Positions 16,938-30,347 of a stretch of DNA of 51,494 nucleotides are shown in pieces (the stretch's first letter is position 1; every line of letters begins with the position of its first letter). The notes below the pieces were generated by a model. It saw only the letters and a program-made list of their open reading frames with translations, ran no database searches and was not told the origin of the DNA. The position numbers were made by a program, and so were the translations under genes. Origin of the DNA: Denitratisoma sp. (GTDB lineage Bacteria; Pseudomonadota; Gammaproteobacteria; Burkholderiales; Rhodocyclaceae); contig JAVSMO010000001.1 in assembly GCA_032027165.1 (NCBI GenBank), positions 1,340,501 to 1,391,994 on the forward strand, read 5' to 3'.

Positions 16938-17354
16938 TTATGTCGCCGTCTCGCCGGGACTGACTTTGCGTTTCACCTTGAACGAGGCCATCGCCTTCGC
17001 CACCAGTTCGCCGGCTTCGTCGCGCATTTCGCCCTCGCAGAAGATGATCGAGGCGCCGCTGCGCAGCACGCGCGCCTCGACCGTCAGTCGGCCGTGGCCG
17101 GCGCTGATGAAGCTCACGCTCATATCGACCGTCACCACGCCGGCCGCGTGCGGCACCATGCTGCGCGCCGCCGAGCCCATGGTGACGTCGAGCAGCGTCA
17201 TCACCACGCCGCCGTGGGCGTACTGCCAGCTGTTGTGCAGCTCCGGGCGGACCACGACGGAGGCCACCGCCCGCCCCTTCTCCCAGTGCTCGGCCTTCGC
17301 CTGCAGCAGGTCGATGAAGGGAATGTCCAGCCCGAAGAACTTGGCGCGCTTCAC
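16938..17354 (-). CDS. PaaI-type hotdog thioesterase
   Basis: 138 residues. The motif NSWQYAHGGVVMTLLDVTMGSAA is the hotdog helix with the catalytic region, as in PaaI/4HBT thioesterases that hydrolyse dead-end acyl-CoAs. The last residues, KVSPGETAT, and the run-up to the stop are encoded by copy E of the 25-bp element, so the C-terminal tail is probably not ancestral. It overlaps the SDR gene by 4 bases. Confidence 0.87.
   Translation of the reverse strand: MKRAKFFGLDIPFIDLLQAKAEHWEKGRAVASVVVRPELHNSWQYAHGGVVMTLLDVTMGSAARSMVPHAAGVVTVDMSVSFISAGHGRLTVEARVLRSGASIIFCEGEMRDEAGELVAKAMASFKVKRKVSPGETAT
16944..16968 (+). repeat. 25-bp dispersed element, copy E (3' end of thioesterase gene)
   Basis: CGCCGTC + TCGCCGG + GACTGACTTTG. 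It is read on the opposite strand as KVSPGETA, the final residues of the thioesterase. Confidence 0.75.
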
Positions 17355-18127
17355 TTGGAAATGCAGGCGCCGCCGTCAACGGCGATGTACTGGCCGGTGA
17401 TGTGGCGCGAGGCCTCCGAGGCGAGGAACACCACCGTGCCCATCAGGTCCTCGTCGCCGCCGAGGCGGCCGAGCGGCGTGACGGAGACGATGCGGTCGCC
17501 GATCTGGTCGAGCAGTCCCTGCGACATCTTCGAGGGAAAGAAGCCCGGGCAGATGGCGTTCACGTTGATGTTGTAGCGGCCCCACTCCGCCGCCAGCGTG
17601 CGGGTGAAGTTCACCGCCGCGCCCTTGCTGGTGTTGTAGGCCACGGTGTACATGCCCTGCGGGCTGCCGGAGAGCCCCGCCACCGAGGCGATGTTGATGA
17701 TCTTGCCGGACTTCTTCGGAATGAAGCAGCGCTTGCCGACTTCCCGGCTCAAAAAGAACATGGCGTTGATGTTGAGGTTCATCACCTTGTTCCAGGCTTC
17801 GTCCGGATAGGACTCGGCCGGCGCGCCCCAGGTGGCGCCGGCGTTGTTCACCAGGATGTCGATCGTGCCGAACTTCGCCAGCACGGCATCCACCATGCCG
17901 GGGATCTGGTCGAACTTCGAGAGGTCGTTGGTGACGGTCAGCACCTCGATGCCCTTGCCCTTCAGGTGCGCTTCGGCCTCCTTCAGCTCGTCGGCCTTGC
18001 GCGCGGTGATCGCCACCCTGGCGCCCATCTCGCCCAGCGCTTCGGCCATCTGCAGGCCGAGCCCGCGCGAGCCGCCGGTGATGAGGGCGACCTTGCCGGT
18101 GAGGTCGAACAGTTTCTTCACGTTCAT
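17351..18127 (-). CDS. SDR-family 3-hydroxyacyl-CoA/alcohol dehydrogenase
   Basis: 258 residues. TGGSRGLG is the NAD(P) loop, NNAG the structural motif, S-x12-YNTSK the catalytic Ser-Tyr-Lys set and PG the nearby turn. Classical short-chain dehydrogenase. In this operon it probably oxidises a hydroxyacyl-CoA. I chose ATG at 18127 with GGGGTAACGAC before it; the longer frame adds an arginine-rich tail that overlaps the thiolase gene. Confidence 0.9.
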   Translation of the reverse strand: MNVKKLFDLTGKVALITGGSRGLGLQMAEALGEMGARVAITARKADELKEAEAHLKGKGIEVLTVTNDLSKFDQIPGMVDAVLAKFGTIDILVNNAGATWGAPAESYPDEAWNKVMNLNINAMFFLSREVGKRCFIPKKSGKIINIASVAGLSGSPQGMYTVAYNTSKGAAVNFTRTLAAEWGRYNINVNAICPGFFPSKMSQGLLDQIGDRIVSVTPLGRLGGDEDLMGTVVFLASEASRHITGQYIAVDGGACISK

Positions 18128-18138
18128 GTCGTTACCCC

Positions 18139-19317
<1,179 letters not shown>

Positions 19318-19335
19318 TGTCTGCTCCTGGAATTC

Positions 19336-21420
<2,085 letters not shown>

Positions 21421-21494
21421 AAGTGCAGGTCCTTGCTTGTGCTGATTGCGTGAAGTTTCGCTGTGCGGAATCGTATTTCGCTTTATTCGAAAGC

Positions 21495-21523
21495 ATGGTA
21501 TCGTTCGATTCGCATTTTGTAAA
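21495..21523 (-). promoter_or_regulatory. promoter of the minus-strand beta-oxidation operon
   Basis: On the minus strand TTTACA (21518-21523), a 17-base spacer and TACCAT (21495-21500) form a plausible sigma-70 promoter 75 bp before the bifunctional gene. The imperfect inverted repeat TCGAA-N12-TTCGA (21487-21508) overlaps its -10, a possible operator. The 123-bp region also serves the divergent aldehyde dehydrogenase gene, for which I see no clear -35/-10 pair. Confidence 0.45.
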
Positions 21524-21543
21524 CAACACGAGCGGACACCCCC

Positions 21544-22980
21544 ATGGAAAACAGAGACAAGCTGTATATAGACGGCCGCTGGACGGCCCCCTCCGGCAAG
21601 AAAACCATCGACGTCATCAGCGCCTCCACCGAAGAGGTGATGGGGCGCATCCCCGAAGGCGATGCTGCCGACGTGAATGCCGCCGTCGCCGCCGCGCGCC
21701 GCGCCTTCGACGGCTGGGCCGCCACGCCGGTCGCCGAGCGTGCCGCCTTCCTCAAGAAGATCCAGGAGGGCCTCAAGGCGCGCACCGAGGACATCGCCCG
21801 CACGATTTCCGGCGAGGTCGGCATGCCGCTGAAACTCTCCACGCTGATCCAGGCCGGCTCGCCCATCGGCACCTTCGGCATGTACGCGCGCATGCTCGGC
21901 GACTTCGCCTTCGAGGAGAAGGTCGGCCACTCGCTGGTCGTGCGCGAGCCGATCGGCGTCGTCGCCGCCATCACGCCGTGGAACTACCCCCTGCACCAGA
22001 TCGCCGCCAAGGTCGCGCCGGCGCTGGCCGCCGGCTGCACCGTGGTGCTGAAGCCCTCGGAAGTCGCCCCGCTCAACGCCTTCATCCTCGCCGACGTCAT
22101 CGATTCGGTCGGCCTGCCGGCGGGCGTCTTCAACCTCGTCACCGGCTTCGGTCCGGTGGTCGGCGAGGCGATGGTCACCCACCCCGAGGTGGACATGGTC
22201 TCCTTCACCGGCTCCACCCGCGCCGGCAAGCGCGTCTCGGAACTCGCCTCGCAGACCGTCAAGCGCGTGGCGCTGGAACTGGGCGGCAAGTCGGCCGCGG
22301 TGATCCTCGACGACGCCGACTTCGCCGCCGCCGTGCGCGGCACGGTGAACGCCTGCTTCCTCAACTCCGGCCAGACCTGCACGGCGCACACGCGCATGCT
22401 GGTGCCCGAGTCGCGCTACGCCGAGGTGGCCAAGCTCGCCGCCGAGGCAGCCGCCAAGTTCACCGTCGGCGATCCCTTCGCCGAGACGAGCAAGCTCGGC
22501 CCGGTGATTTCCGCCGCCCAGCGCGACCGCGTGCAGGACTTCATCCGCAAGGGCATCGCCGAGGGCGCGGAACTTCTCTGCGGCGGCCCCGACGCGCCGG
22601 CGGGACTCGCCAAGGGCTATTACGTGCAGCCGACGGTGTTCGGCCGCGTCAAGCCGGGCAGCACCATCGAGCAGGAGGAGATCTTCGGCCCGGTGCTGTC
22701 GATCGTTACCTACAAGGACGAGGACGAAGCGGCGCGCATCGCCAACGGCACGCCCTACGGCCTCGCCGGCGCGGTGTGGGCCGGCAGCGACGAGCGCGCC
22801 ATCGCCTTCGCCCGCCGCATGCGCACCGGCCAGGTGGACATCAACGGCGGCGCCTTCAACGCACTGGCGCCCTTCGGCGGCTACAAGCAGTCCGGCAACG
22901 GCCGCGAACTGGGCAAGTACGGCCTCGAGGAGTTCCTCGAGTACAAGGCGCTGCAATTCAAGCCGGCCCCCAAAGCGTAA
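21544..22980 (+). CDS. NAD(P)-dependent aldehyde dehydrogenase
   Basis: 478 residues. The general base is in [12 protein letters not shown], the catalytic cysteine in [11 protein letters not shown], and the cofactor motif in [10 protein letters not shown]. Also visible are PWNYPLHQ and [10 protein letters not shown]. It oxidises an aldehyde to the acid, which the CoA ligase of the divergent operon could then activate. It leads the plus-strand operon and is followed 11 bp later by the GST gene. Confidence 0.92.
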   Translation: MENRDKLYIDGRWTAPSGKKTIDVISASTEEVMGRIPEGDAADVNAAVAAARRAFDGWAATPVAERAAFLKKIQEGLKARTEDIARTISGEVGMPLKLSTLIQAGSPIGTFGMYARMLGDFAFEEKVGHSLVVREPIGVVAAITPWNYPLHQIAAKVAPALAAGCTVVLKPSEVAPLNAFILADVIDSVGLPAGVFNLVTGFGPVVGEAMVTHPEVDMVSFTGSTRAGKRVSELASQTVKRVALELGGKSAAVILDDADFAAAVRGTVNACFLNSGQTCTAHTRMLVPESRYAEVAKLAAEAAAKFTVGDPFAETSKLGPVISAAQRDRVQDFIRKGIAEGAELLCGGPDAPAGLAKGYYVQPTVFGRVKPGSTIEQEEIFGPVLSIVTYKDEDEAARIANGTPYGLAGAVWAGSDERAIAFARRMRTGQVDINGGAFNALAPFGGYKQSGNGRELGKYGLEEFLEYKALQFKPAPKA

Positions 22981-22991
22981 AGGAGACGTCC

Positions 22992-23654
22992 ATGCTCAAG
23001 CTCTGCGGCTTCGCCGTCAGCAACTACTACAACAAGGTCAAGCTCTCCCTGCTCGAGAAGGGCGTGCCCTTCGAGGAGGAGCTCGCCTATCCCTCGCAGA
23101 AGGAGGAGTTCCGCAAGGATTCCCCGATGGGCAAGGTGCCCTTCCTGCGCACCGACAAGGGCGTGCTCACCGAATCGCAGGTGCTCACCGAGTACATCGA
23201 GGAGGTCTACCCCGAGCCGCCGCTCTATCCGAAGGATCCCTTCGAGCGCGCCCGCATCCGCGAGCTGATCGAGCACCTCGAGCTGCACATCGAGCTGCCG
23301 GCGCGGCGCCTCTACTACGAGGTGTTCTTCGGCGGCAGCGTGTCGGACGAGACGAAGCAGGAAGTCGAGAAACAGCTGGAGAAGGGCGTGCGCAGCCTCA
23401 CGCACCTCGCGCGCTTCGAGCCCTTCATCGGCGGCAAGGACTTCACGCATGCCGACTGCGCCGCCTTCGTGCACCTGCCGCTGCTGTCGATGGCGACGAA
23501 GAAGGCCTACGGCCGCGACTTCATCGACGAATTCCTGCCCGAGGCCAAGGCCTACCTGAAGATGGTCGGCGAGCGGCCCCACGCGCAGAAGGTCAACGCC
23601 GACCGCAAGGCGGCGCAGGACGCCTACGCCGCCGCCAAGGCCGCCAAGAAATAA
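22992..23654 (+). CDS. glutathione S-transferase
   Basis: 220 residues. An N-terminal thioredoxin-like domain (MLKLCGFAVSNYYNKVKLSLLEKGVPFEEE with GKVPFL and TESQVLTEYIEE) leads to an all-helical C-terminal domain from about 85. AAGGAGACGTCC is its ribosome binding site. In a catabolic operon it may remove an electrophilic intermediate, isomerise an enone, or protect against the aldehyde handled by the preceding gene; the sequence does not decide. Confidence 0.88.
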   Translation: MLKLCGFAVSNYYNKVKLSLLEKGVPFEEELAYPSQKEEFRKDSPMGKVPFLRTDKGVLTESQVLTEYIEEVYPEPPLYPKDPFERARIRELIEHLELHIELPARRLYYEVFFGGSVSDETKQEVEKQLEKGVRSLTHLARFEPFIGGKDFTHADCAAFVHLPLLSMATKKAYGRDFIDEFLPEAKAYLKMVGERPHAQKVNADRKAAQDAYAAAKAAKK

Positions 23655-23676
23655 CCCACTCGACGGAACGACCCGC

Positions 23677-24873
<1,197 letters not shown>

Positions 24874-24882
24874 GATAAACAA

Positions 24883-26007
24883 ATGGACTTCAACTACACC
24901 GACGAACAGAACGCCCTGCGCGACACCCTCTCCCGCTACATCGCCAAGGACTACCCGTTCGAAGCGCGCCGCGCACTGGCGAAATCCGCGGAGGGCTTCA
25001 GCCGCGACCACTGGAAGCAGTTCGCCGACCTCGGCCTGCTCGCCCTGCCCTTCCCCGAGGACTTCGGCGGGCTGAACGGCAACGCCGTCGACACCCTGCT
25101 GGTGATGGAGGCCTTCGGCCGCGGCCTCGTGCTCGAGCCCTACCTCTCCACCGTCGTCATCGCCGGCGGCCTCATCCGCGACGCCGGCAGCGCCGCGCAG
25201 AAGGAAGACATCCTCCCCGCCGTCGCCGGCGGCGAGCGCATGCTGGCCCTCGCCCACTACGAGCGCGGCGCCCGCTATGAAGTCAGTCGCGTGGACACGG
25301 CGGCGAAGGCCGATGGCGCCGGCTGGAAGCTCTCCGGCGCCAAGGGCGTGGTGCTCGGCGGCGGCGCGGCGGACAGCCTGCTCGTCACGGCGAACACCGG
25401 CAAGGGAATTTCGCTGTTCCTGGTCGACGCCAGGGCGTCCGGCGTGACCGTGCGCAACACCATGACGCAGGACGGCAGCCGCGCCGCCGAAATCCGCCTC
25501 GACAACGTCGCCGTCGACGCGGAGGCCCTGGTCGGACCCGAGGGCGGCGCCCTGCCGCTCGTCGAGCGGGCGCTCGACTACGGCATCGCCGCACTGTGCG
25601 CCGAGGCGGTCGGCATCATGGCGGCGCTCGACGAGGCGACGCTGGAATACCTGAAGACGCGCAAGCAGTTCGGCCAGCCCATCGGCCGCTTCCAGGCCCT
25701 GCAGCACCGCATGGTGGACATGGTCATCGCCACCGAGCAGTCCCGCTCGATGGCCATGATGGCCGCGGTCAAGGCCGATTCCAGCGACGACGCCGAGCGC
25801 CGCCGCGCCATCTCCGCCGCCAAGGCCTACATCGGCCAGCAGGCGCGCTTCGTCGGCCAGCAGGCGGTGCAGCTGCACGGCGGCATGGGCGTGGTGGACG
25901 AGCTCAACGTCAGCCACTACTTCAAGCGCCTGACCATGATCGAGCTGACCTTCGGCAACACCGACCACCACCTCGGGCTGTTCAGCGACACCTTGTTGGC
26001 TGCGTGA
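24883..26007 (+). CDS. acyl-CoA dehydrogenase, PimD-like small subunit
   Basis: 374 residues. It has the acyl-CoA dehydrogenase fold, but the FAD loop is degenerate (LALAHYERGARYEVSRVDTAA), as is usual for the second subunit of heteromeric pairs. The C-terminal part has QAVQLHGGMGVVDELNVSHYFKRL. Residues around EVSRVDTA coincide with an inverted copy of the 25-bp element, in a place where relatives usually read DLAHVATRA. No clear ribosome binding site, so it is probably coupled to the preceding gene. Confidence 0.88.
   Translation: MDFNYTDEQNALRDTLSRYIAKDYPFEARRALAKSAEGFSRDHWKQFADLGLLALPFPEDFGGLNGNAVDTLLVMEAFGRGLVLEPYLSTVVIAGGLIRDAGSAAQKEDILPAVAGGERMLALAHYERGARYEVSRVDTAAKADGAGWKLSGAKGVVLGGGAADSLLVTANTGKGISLFLVDARASGVTVRNTMTQDGSRAAEIRLDNVAVDAEALVGPEGGALPLVERALDYGIAALCAEAVGIMAALDEATLEYLKTRKQFGQPIGRFQALQHRMVDMVIATEQSRSMAMMAAVKADSSDDAERRRAISAAKAYIGQQARFVGQQAVQLHGGMGVVDELNVSHYFKRLTMIELTFGNTDHHLGLFSDTLLAA
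25278..25302 (-). repeat. 25-bp dispersed element, copy L (inside small-subunit gene; weaker)
   Basis: Minus strand reads CGCCGTG + TCCACGC + GACTGACTTCA. Both ends match at the correct spacing, but the middle diverges. Translated in frame as EVSRVDTA. Confidence 0.5.
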
Positions 26008-26029
26008 TGCGAATCGATCACCCCCACGC

Positions 26030-26136
26030 CACATTCCCCCCTTTGCAAAAGGGGGGCCAGGGGGGATTTCAGCAGCCTTCGGTCAGCCACCGCCGCAAAA
26101 TCCCCCTCCCCTCCCCCTTTTCCAAAGGGGGAGGCC
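26030..26136. repeat. CCCCCTTT-type palindromic repeat, copy 2
   Basis: Two hairpins (CCCCCCTTTGCAAAAGGGGGG and CCCCCTTTTCCAAAGGGGG) separated by GGGGGGATTTCAGCAGCC. The half-element order is reversed relative to copy 1. The right end, GGGGGAGG at 26127-26134, sits nine bases before the ATG of the next gene and is its only visible ribosome binding site. Confidence 0.75.
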
Positions 26137-26143
26137 GGTCCGC

Positions 26144-27952
26144 ATGACCGCACGCATCATCAACCGCCGCGACCTGGAGTTCGTCCTCTTCGAGCTCCTC
26201 GACGCCGAGTCGCTGACGGCGCGGCCGCGTTTCGCCGACCACTCGCGCGAGACCTTCCTCGCCGCGCTGGACACCGCCGAGGCCATCGCCGCGGAGAAGT
26301 TCGCCACCCATAACAGGAAGGCCGACGAGCACGAGCCGCAGTTCGACGGCCAGCGCGTAACCATGATCCCGGAGGTGAAGGAAGCCCTGCAGGCCTTCAT
26401 CGACGCCGGCTTCACCGCCGCCGCCCACGACTACGCGCTCGGCGGCATGCAGCTGCCGGTGACGATGACGCAGGCCTGCTTTTCGCTCTTCAAGGGCGCC
26501 AACGTGTCGACCTCGGGCTATCCCTTTCTCAGCATCGGCAACGCCAACGTGATCCGCCGCTTCGGCTCGCCCGCGCAGCAGGAGAAGTACCTCAAGCCCC
26601 TGCTCGCCGGCCGCTTCTTCGGCACCATGGCGCTGACCGAGCCGCAGGCCGGCTCCAGCCTGTCCGACATCGCCACGCGCGCCGAGCCGAACGCGGACGG
26701 CAGCTACAGCATCAGCGGCAACAAGATCTTCATCTCCGCCGGCGACCACGAGCTCTCCGAGAACATCGTGCACCTGGTGCTGGCGAAGATCCCCGGCGGC
26801 CCGCCCGGCGTGAAGGGCATCTCGCTGTTCATCGTGCCGAAATATCTAGTGAACGACGACGGCAGCCTCGGGGAGCGCAACGACGTCGCTCTCGCCGGCC
26901 TCATCCACAAGATGGGCTACCGCGGCACGACGTCGACCATGCTCAGCTTCGGCTCAGGTACACATGGGGGCCAATGCCGCGGCGAGCTGGTCGGCGAGCC
27001 GCACAAGGGCCTGTCGTACATGTTCCACATGATGAACGAGGCGCGCATCGGCGTCGGCATGGGCGCCGTGATGCTCGGCTACCGCGGCTACCTCGCCGCG
27101 CTCGACTACGCGCGCGAGCGGCCGCAGGGCCGGCACCCGGCTTCGAAGAACCCGCAGGCACCGCAACTGAAGATCATCGAGCACGCCGACGTGCGGCGCA
27201 TGCTGCTGGCGCAGAAGGCCTACGTCGAGGGCGGCTACGCGCTGTGCCTCACCTGCGCACGGCTGGTCGACGAACAGAACAGCGCGCCCGACGAGAATGC
27301 CCGCCGCGACGCCGGCCTGCTGCTCGACCTCCTCACGCCGATCGCCAAGTCCTGGCCCTCGCAGTGGTGCCTGGAGGCCAACAGCCTCGCCATCCAGGTG
27401 CACGGCGGCTACGGCTACACGCGCGAATACCCGGTCGAGCAGTTCTACCGCGACAACCGCCTCAACCCCATCCACGAGGGCACGCACGGCATCCAGGGCC
27501 TCGACCTGCTCGGCCGCAAGGTGATGATGCAGGAGGGCGCGGCGCTGAAGCGCTTCGCCCGCGAGGTGCAGAAGACCGTGCAGGAGGCCGGTTCCATTCC
27601 GGAGTTGCAAGGGCATGCGCTGGCGCTCGGCGCCGCCATCACCGAGGTCGGCGTCACCACGCGCACGCTGGCCGAGGCGCTCGGCCGCGACGGCGACGCC
27701 GCGTTGGCGAATTCGAGCGTCTACCTCGAGATGTTCGGCCACACGGTCGTCGCCTGGATCTGGCTGAAACAAGCCGTCGCCGCATGCCGGGGACTGACTT
27801 CTGGCAACAAGGCCGACGAAGACTTCTACCGCGGCAAGCTCGCCGCCTGCCGCTACTTCTTCCAGTGGGAGCTGCCGAAGACGCAGCCGCAGCACGCCCT
27901 GCTGCGCGCGCTGGAGCCGAGCTGCCGGGAGATGCGGAACGAATGGTTCTAA
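26144..27952 (+). CDS. acyl-CoA dehydrogenase with extended C-terminal domain (DmdC/FadE-like)
   Basis: 602 residues, longer than classical acyl-CoA dehydrogenases. The FAD loop is [20 protein letters not shown], and [43 protein letters not shown] is the signature. A C-terminal PF12806-like domain follows from about 470. Two oddities are visible. A short stretch, [11 protein letters not shown], with unusual codons lies just before [10 protein letters not shown]. The residues AACRGLTS near 547 are encoded by copy F of the 25-bp element. The start and ribosome binding site come straight from the CCCCCTTT repeat. Probably acts on a bulky or dicarboxylic acyl-CoA. Confidence 0.9.
   Translation: MTARIINRRDLEFVLFELLDAESLTARPRFADHSRETFLAALDTAEAIAAEKFATHNRKADEHEPQFDGQRVTMIPEVKEALQAFIDAGFTAAAHDYALGGMQLPVTMTQACFSLFKGANVSTSGYPFLSIGNANVIRRFGSPAQQEKYLKPLLAGRFFGTMALTEPQAGSSLSDIATRAEPNADGSYSISGNKIFISAGDHELSENIVHLVLAKIPGGPPGVKGISLFIVPKYLVNDDGSLGERNDVALAGLIHKMGYRGTTSTMLSFGSGTHGGQCRGELVGEPHKGLSYMFHMMNEARIGVGMGAVMLGYRGYLAALDYARERPQGRHPASKNPQAPQLKIIEHADVRRMLLAQKAYVEGGYALCLTCARLVDEQNSAPDENARRDAGLLLDLLTPIAKSWPSQWCLEANSLAIQVHGGYGYTREYPVEQFYRDNRLNPIHEGTHGIQGLDLLGRKVMMQEGAALKRFAREVQKTVQEAGSIPELQGHALALGAAITEVGVTTRTLAEALGRDGDAALANSSVYLEMFGHTVVAWIWLKQAVAACRGLTSGNKADEDFYRGKLAACRYFFQWELPKTQPQHALLRALEPSCREMRNEWF
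27778..27802 (+). repeat. 25-bp dispersed element, copy F (inside acyl-CoA dehydrogenase gene)
   Basis: CGCCGCA + TGCCGGG + GACTGACTTCT, translated in frame as AACRGLTS. The TGA in GACTGAC is out of frame here, so the gene stays open. Confidence 0.65.
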
Positions 27953-27962
27953 GGGAATCGAC

Positions 27963-28733
27963 ATGAGCGAACACATCCACACCGAACTCGCTTCAGGCGT
28001 CCTGCGCATCGAGATGCGCCGGCCGGAGAAGAAGAACGCCCTCACCGGCCCGATGTACGCCGCCATGGCCGACGCCCTCGAGCGCGCCGTGGATGAGGAC
28101 GCCGTGCGCGTCGTCCTCATCCACGGCCAGCCCGAGGTGTTCACCGCCGGCAACGACCTCGCCGACTTCCTCAACGGCCCGGCCGACGACCCCGACCGGC
28201 CGGTGTTCCGCTTCCTGCGCAACATCGCCGCCGCACCCAAGCCCCTCGTCGCCGCCGTCACCGGCAACGCCGTCGGCGTCGGCACGACGATGCTGCTGCA
28301 TTGCGACCTGGTCTACGCCGGCGAAGGCGCGCGCTTCCAGTTGCCCTTCGTGAACCTGGCGCTGTGTCCGGAGGCCGCCTCCAGCCTGCTGCTGCCGCGC
28401 CTGGTCGGCCACCCGCGCGCCGCCGAGCTGCTGTTCTTCGGCGAGCCCTTCGGCGCCGCCAAGGCCTGCGAGATGGGCCTGGTCAACGCCGTGCTGCCCG
28501 ACGCCGGGGTGTTCGCCCACGCGCAGGAACGCGCGCAGAAGCTCGCCACCCTGCCGGCCGCCTCGCTGCGCGAGACCAAGCGCCTGTTGAAGGAATCCGT
28601 CGCCGCCCTCGTGCCGCAGGCGATGCAGGCGGAAGGCGAGATATTCAAGCGCCAGCTCGCTTCGCCGGCGGCGAAGGAGGCCTTCAGCGCCTTCCTCGAG
28701 AAGCGCAAGCCGGATTTTTCGAAGTTCTCCTGA
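27963..28733 (+). CDS. enoyl-CoA hydratase/isomerase
   Basis: 256 residues, single crotonase domain. The oxyanion-hole segments are FTAGNDLADF and VTGNAVGVGTTMLLHCDLVYA. The first catalytic glutamate position is PFVNLALCPEAASSLLLPRLVG, close to the isomerase subgroup rather than strict hydratases. AAGGGAATCGAC precedes the ATG. It follows the acyl-CoA dehydrogenase by 10 bp and would act on its product. Confidence 0.9.
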   Translation: MSEHIHTELASGVLRIEMRRPEKKNALTGPMYAAMADALERAVDEDAVRVVLIHGQPEVFTAGNDLADFLNGPADDPDRPVFRFLRNIAAAPKPLVAAVTGNAVGVGTTMLLHCDLVYAGEGARFQLPFVNLALCPEAASSLLLPRLVGHPRAAELLFFGEPFGAAKACEMGLVNAVLPDAGVFAHAQERAQKLATLPAASLRETKRLLKESVAALVPQAMQAEGEIFKRQLASPAAKEAFSAFLEKRKPDFSKFS

Positions 28734-28735
28734 CC

Positions 28736-29173
28736 ATGAGCGACGCCATCCCCGCCGGCTTCACGCCGATCCCGCACCTCGGCCACTACCTCACGCAACT
28801 CGGCCCCTTCCACTGGAAGCGGGAAGGCAGCCAGATCGTCGTCGGCCTGCGCATCGAGGAACGCCACACCAACAGCCGCGGCATCGTGCATGGCGGCATG
28901 CTGGTCACGCTGGCCGACAGCGCGCTCGGCATCGTGCTCTACCACTCGCGCACGCCGCCGCAGCCGATCGTCACGGTGAGCCTGACCACCGACTTCATCG
29001 AGAGCGCCCTGCCGGGCGACTGGGTCGAGGCCCACGTCGACATCCTGCGCATCGGCAGCCGCCTCGCCTACGCCAACTGCCACCTGCACGTCGGCGAACG
29101 CCGCATCCTGCGCGCCTCGGGCGTCTTCGCCCTGATGCCGCCCGCCAAACCGAAAGAGGAGTCCGAAGGATGA
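28736..29173 (+). CDS. hotdog-fold thioesterase (PaaI-like)
   Basis: 145 residues. RHTNSRGIVHGGMLVTLADSALGIVLY is the catalytic hotdog helix. It starts two bases after the preceding stop and ends with a 4-base ATGA overlap into the MaoC-like gene, so it is translationally coupled on both sides. A second PaaI-like enzyme is encoded at 16938, giving one thioesterase per divergent operon. Confidence 0.88.
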   Translation: MSDAIPAGFTPIPHLGHYLTQLGPFHWKREGSQIVVGLRIEERHTNSRGIVHGGMLVTLADSALGIVLYHSRTPPQPIVTVSLTTDFIESALPGDWVEAHVDILRIGSRLAYANCHLHVGERRILRASGVFALMPPAKPKEESEG

Positions 29174-29628
29174 GCAAGCACTTCAAGTACTACTGGGAAG
29201 ACTTTCCCCCGGGCAAGGTCATCGAGTTCGGCGGCATCACGCTGACGCAGGAGGACATCGTCCGCTTCGCGAAGGAGTTCGACCCGCAGCCCTTCCACAT
29301 CGACGAAGAGGCGGCCAAGCACTCCATGTTCGGCGGCATCATTGCCAGCGGCTGGCACACCTGCGCCCTGTGCATGCGCATGACCTGCGACGCCTACCTG
29401 CTGGAGACGGCCAGCCTCGGCTCGCCCGGCGTCGACAGCCTGCGCTGGCTGAAGCCGGTGCGCCCGGGCGACACCCTGCGCGTGCGCTGCGTCACGCTGG
29501 AGGCGCGGCCGATGGAGAGCAAGCCGCACATCGGCCTGGTGCGCAACCGCTGGGAAGTGCTCAACCAGAACAACGAGGAAGTCATGCAGATGGAAGGCTA
29601 CGGCATGCTCCGTCGAAGAAGCCACTGA
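29170..29628 (+). CDS. MaoC-like (R)-enoyl-CoA hydratase
   Basis: 152 residues, hotdog fold. GGITLTQEDIVRFAKEFDPQPFHIDEEAAKHSMFGGIIASGWHT contains the hydratase motif with the catalytic D and H (D-x4-H in FDPQPFHID). It would hydrate an enoyl-CoA with R-stereochemistry. It overlaps both neighbours (ATGA with the thioesterase, TGATG with the comB-like gene). Confidence 0.9.
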   Translation: MSKHFKYYWEDFPPGKVIEFGGITLTQEDIVRFAKEFDPQPFHIDEEAAKHSMFGGIIASGWHTCALCMRMTCDAYLLETASLGSPGVDSLRWLKPVRPGDTLRVRCVTLEARPMESKPHIGLVRNRWEVLNQNNEEVMQMEGYGMLRRRSH

Positions 29629-30347
29629 TGGCGAAGATCCACGTCCTCCTGAAAAAGGAAGAGCTCGATTCGCAGCGCCTGCCGGGCAAGACGGTGGTCG
29701 TGCTCGACATCCTCTTCGCCACCTCCAGCATCGTCGCCGCCATGGCGCACGGCGCCGCTGAGGTGATTCCGACGCTCGACGGCGCGGCGGCGCAGGCCGA
29801 GGCGGCGCGCCACCCGGCCGAATCCTGCGTGCTCTCCGGCGAACTCAACGCCGACACCCTGCCCGGCTTCGTGCATCCGACGCCGCTGGCCCTGCTCGCG
29901 GAAAACCTCGCCGGCAAGACGCTGGTGTATTCCACCACCAACGGCACGGTGGCGGTCGCCAAGTCGCGCGAGGCCGACCACGTCTACGTCGGCTCGCTGC
30001 TGAACGGCGAGGCGGTGGTCAAGCACATCGCCGCGCACCACGGCGACGAGACGGTCCTGATCGTCTGCTCCGGCTCGGCCGACAACTTCAACCTGGAAGA
30101 CTTCTACGGCGCCGGCTACCTCGTCTCGCTCTTCGCGCAGCAGGCGCAGGAACATGAATTCACCGACGCCGCCCTCGCCGCCATGCTGCTGCACGAGAAA
30201 TGCGAGGCCGGCGAATGCCTGCGCCGCGCCCGCGTCGGCCGCATGATGCTCGAACGCCGGCTCGACCGCGAGGTCGACTTCGCCGCGCAGAAGAGCCTCT
30301 ACGACGTCGTCCCCCGGCTCGACGGCAAGCGCCTGGTGGCGGCGTGA
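29628..30347 (+). CDS. comB: ComB family protein (2-phosphosulfolactate phosphatase-like)
   Basis: 239 residues. VVVLDILFATSSIVAAMAHGA, LSGELN, STTNGT and the C-terminal EKCEAGECLRRA segment fit the ComB fold (COG2045), known from coenzyme M synthesis where it removes phosphate from 2-phosphosulfolactate. No other sulfolactate gene is present, and it is translationally locked between a MaoC hydratase (TGATG) and an alpha/beta hydrolase (GTGA). A different phosphatase role in this pathway is therefore possible, perhaps on a phospho-acyl intermediate made by the APH-like kinase; that is inference. Confidence 0.82.
   Translation: MAKIHVLLKKEELDSQRLPGKTVVVLDILFATSSIVAAMAHGAAEVIPTLDGAAAQAEAARHPAESCVLSGELNADTLPGFVHPTPLALLAENLAGKTLVYSTTNGTVAVAKSREADHVYVGSLLNGEAVVKHIAAHHGDETVLIVCSGSADNFNLEDFYGAGYLVSLFAQQAQEHEFTDAALAAMLLHEKCEAGECLRRARVGRMMLERRLDREVDFAAQKSLYDVVPRLDGKRLVAA

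Noticed and set aside
17079..17103. A possible further copy of the 25-bp element on the minus strand (CGCCGGC, 7 bases, GACTGACGG) in the thioesterase gene
   Set aside because: The right block loses its TTT end and the left block has a change; the residues it encodes (GRLTVEARV) are normal for the family, so chance is likely.
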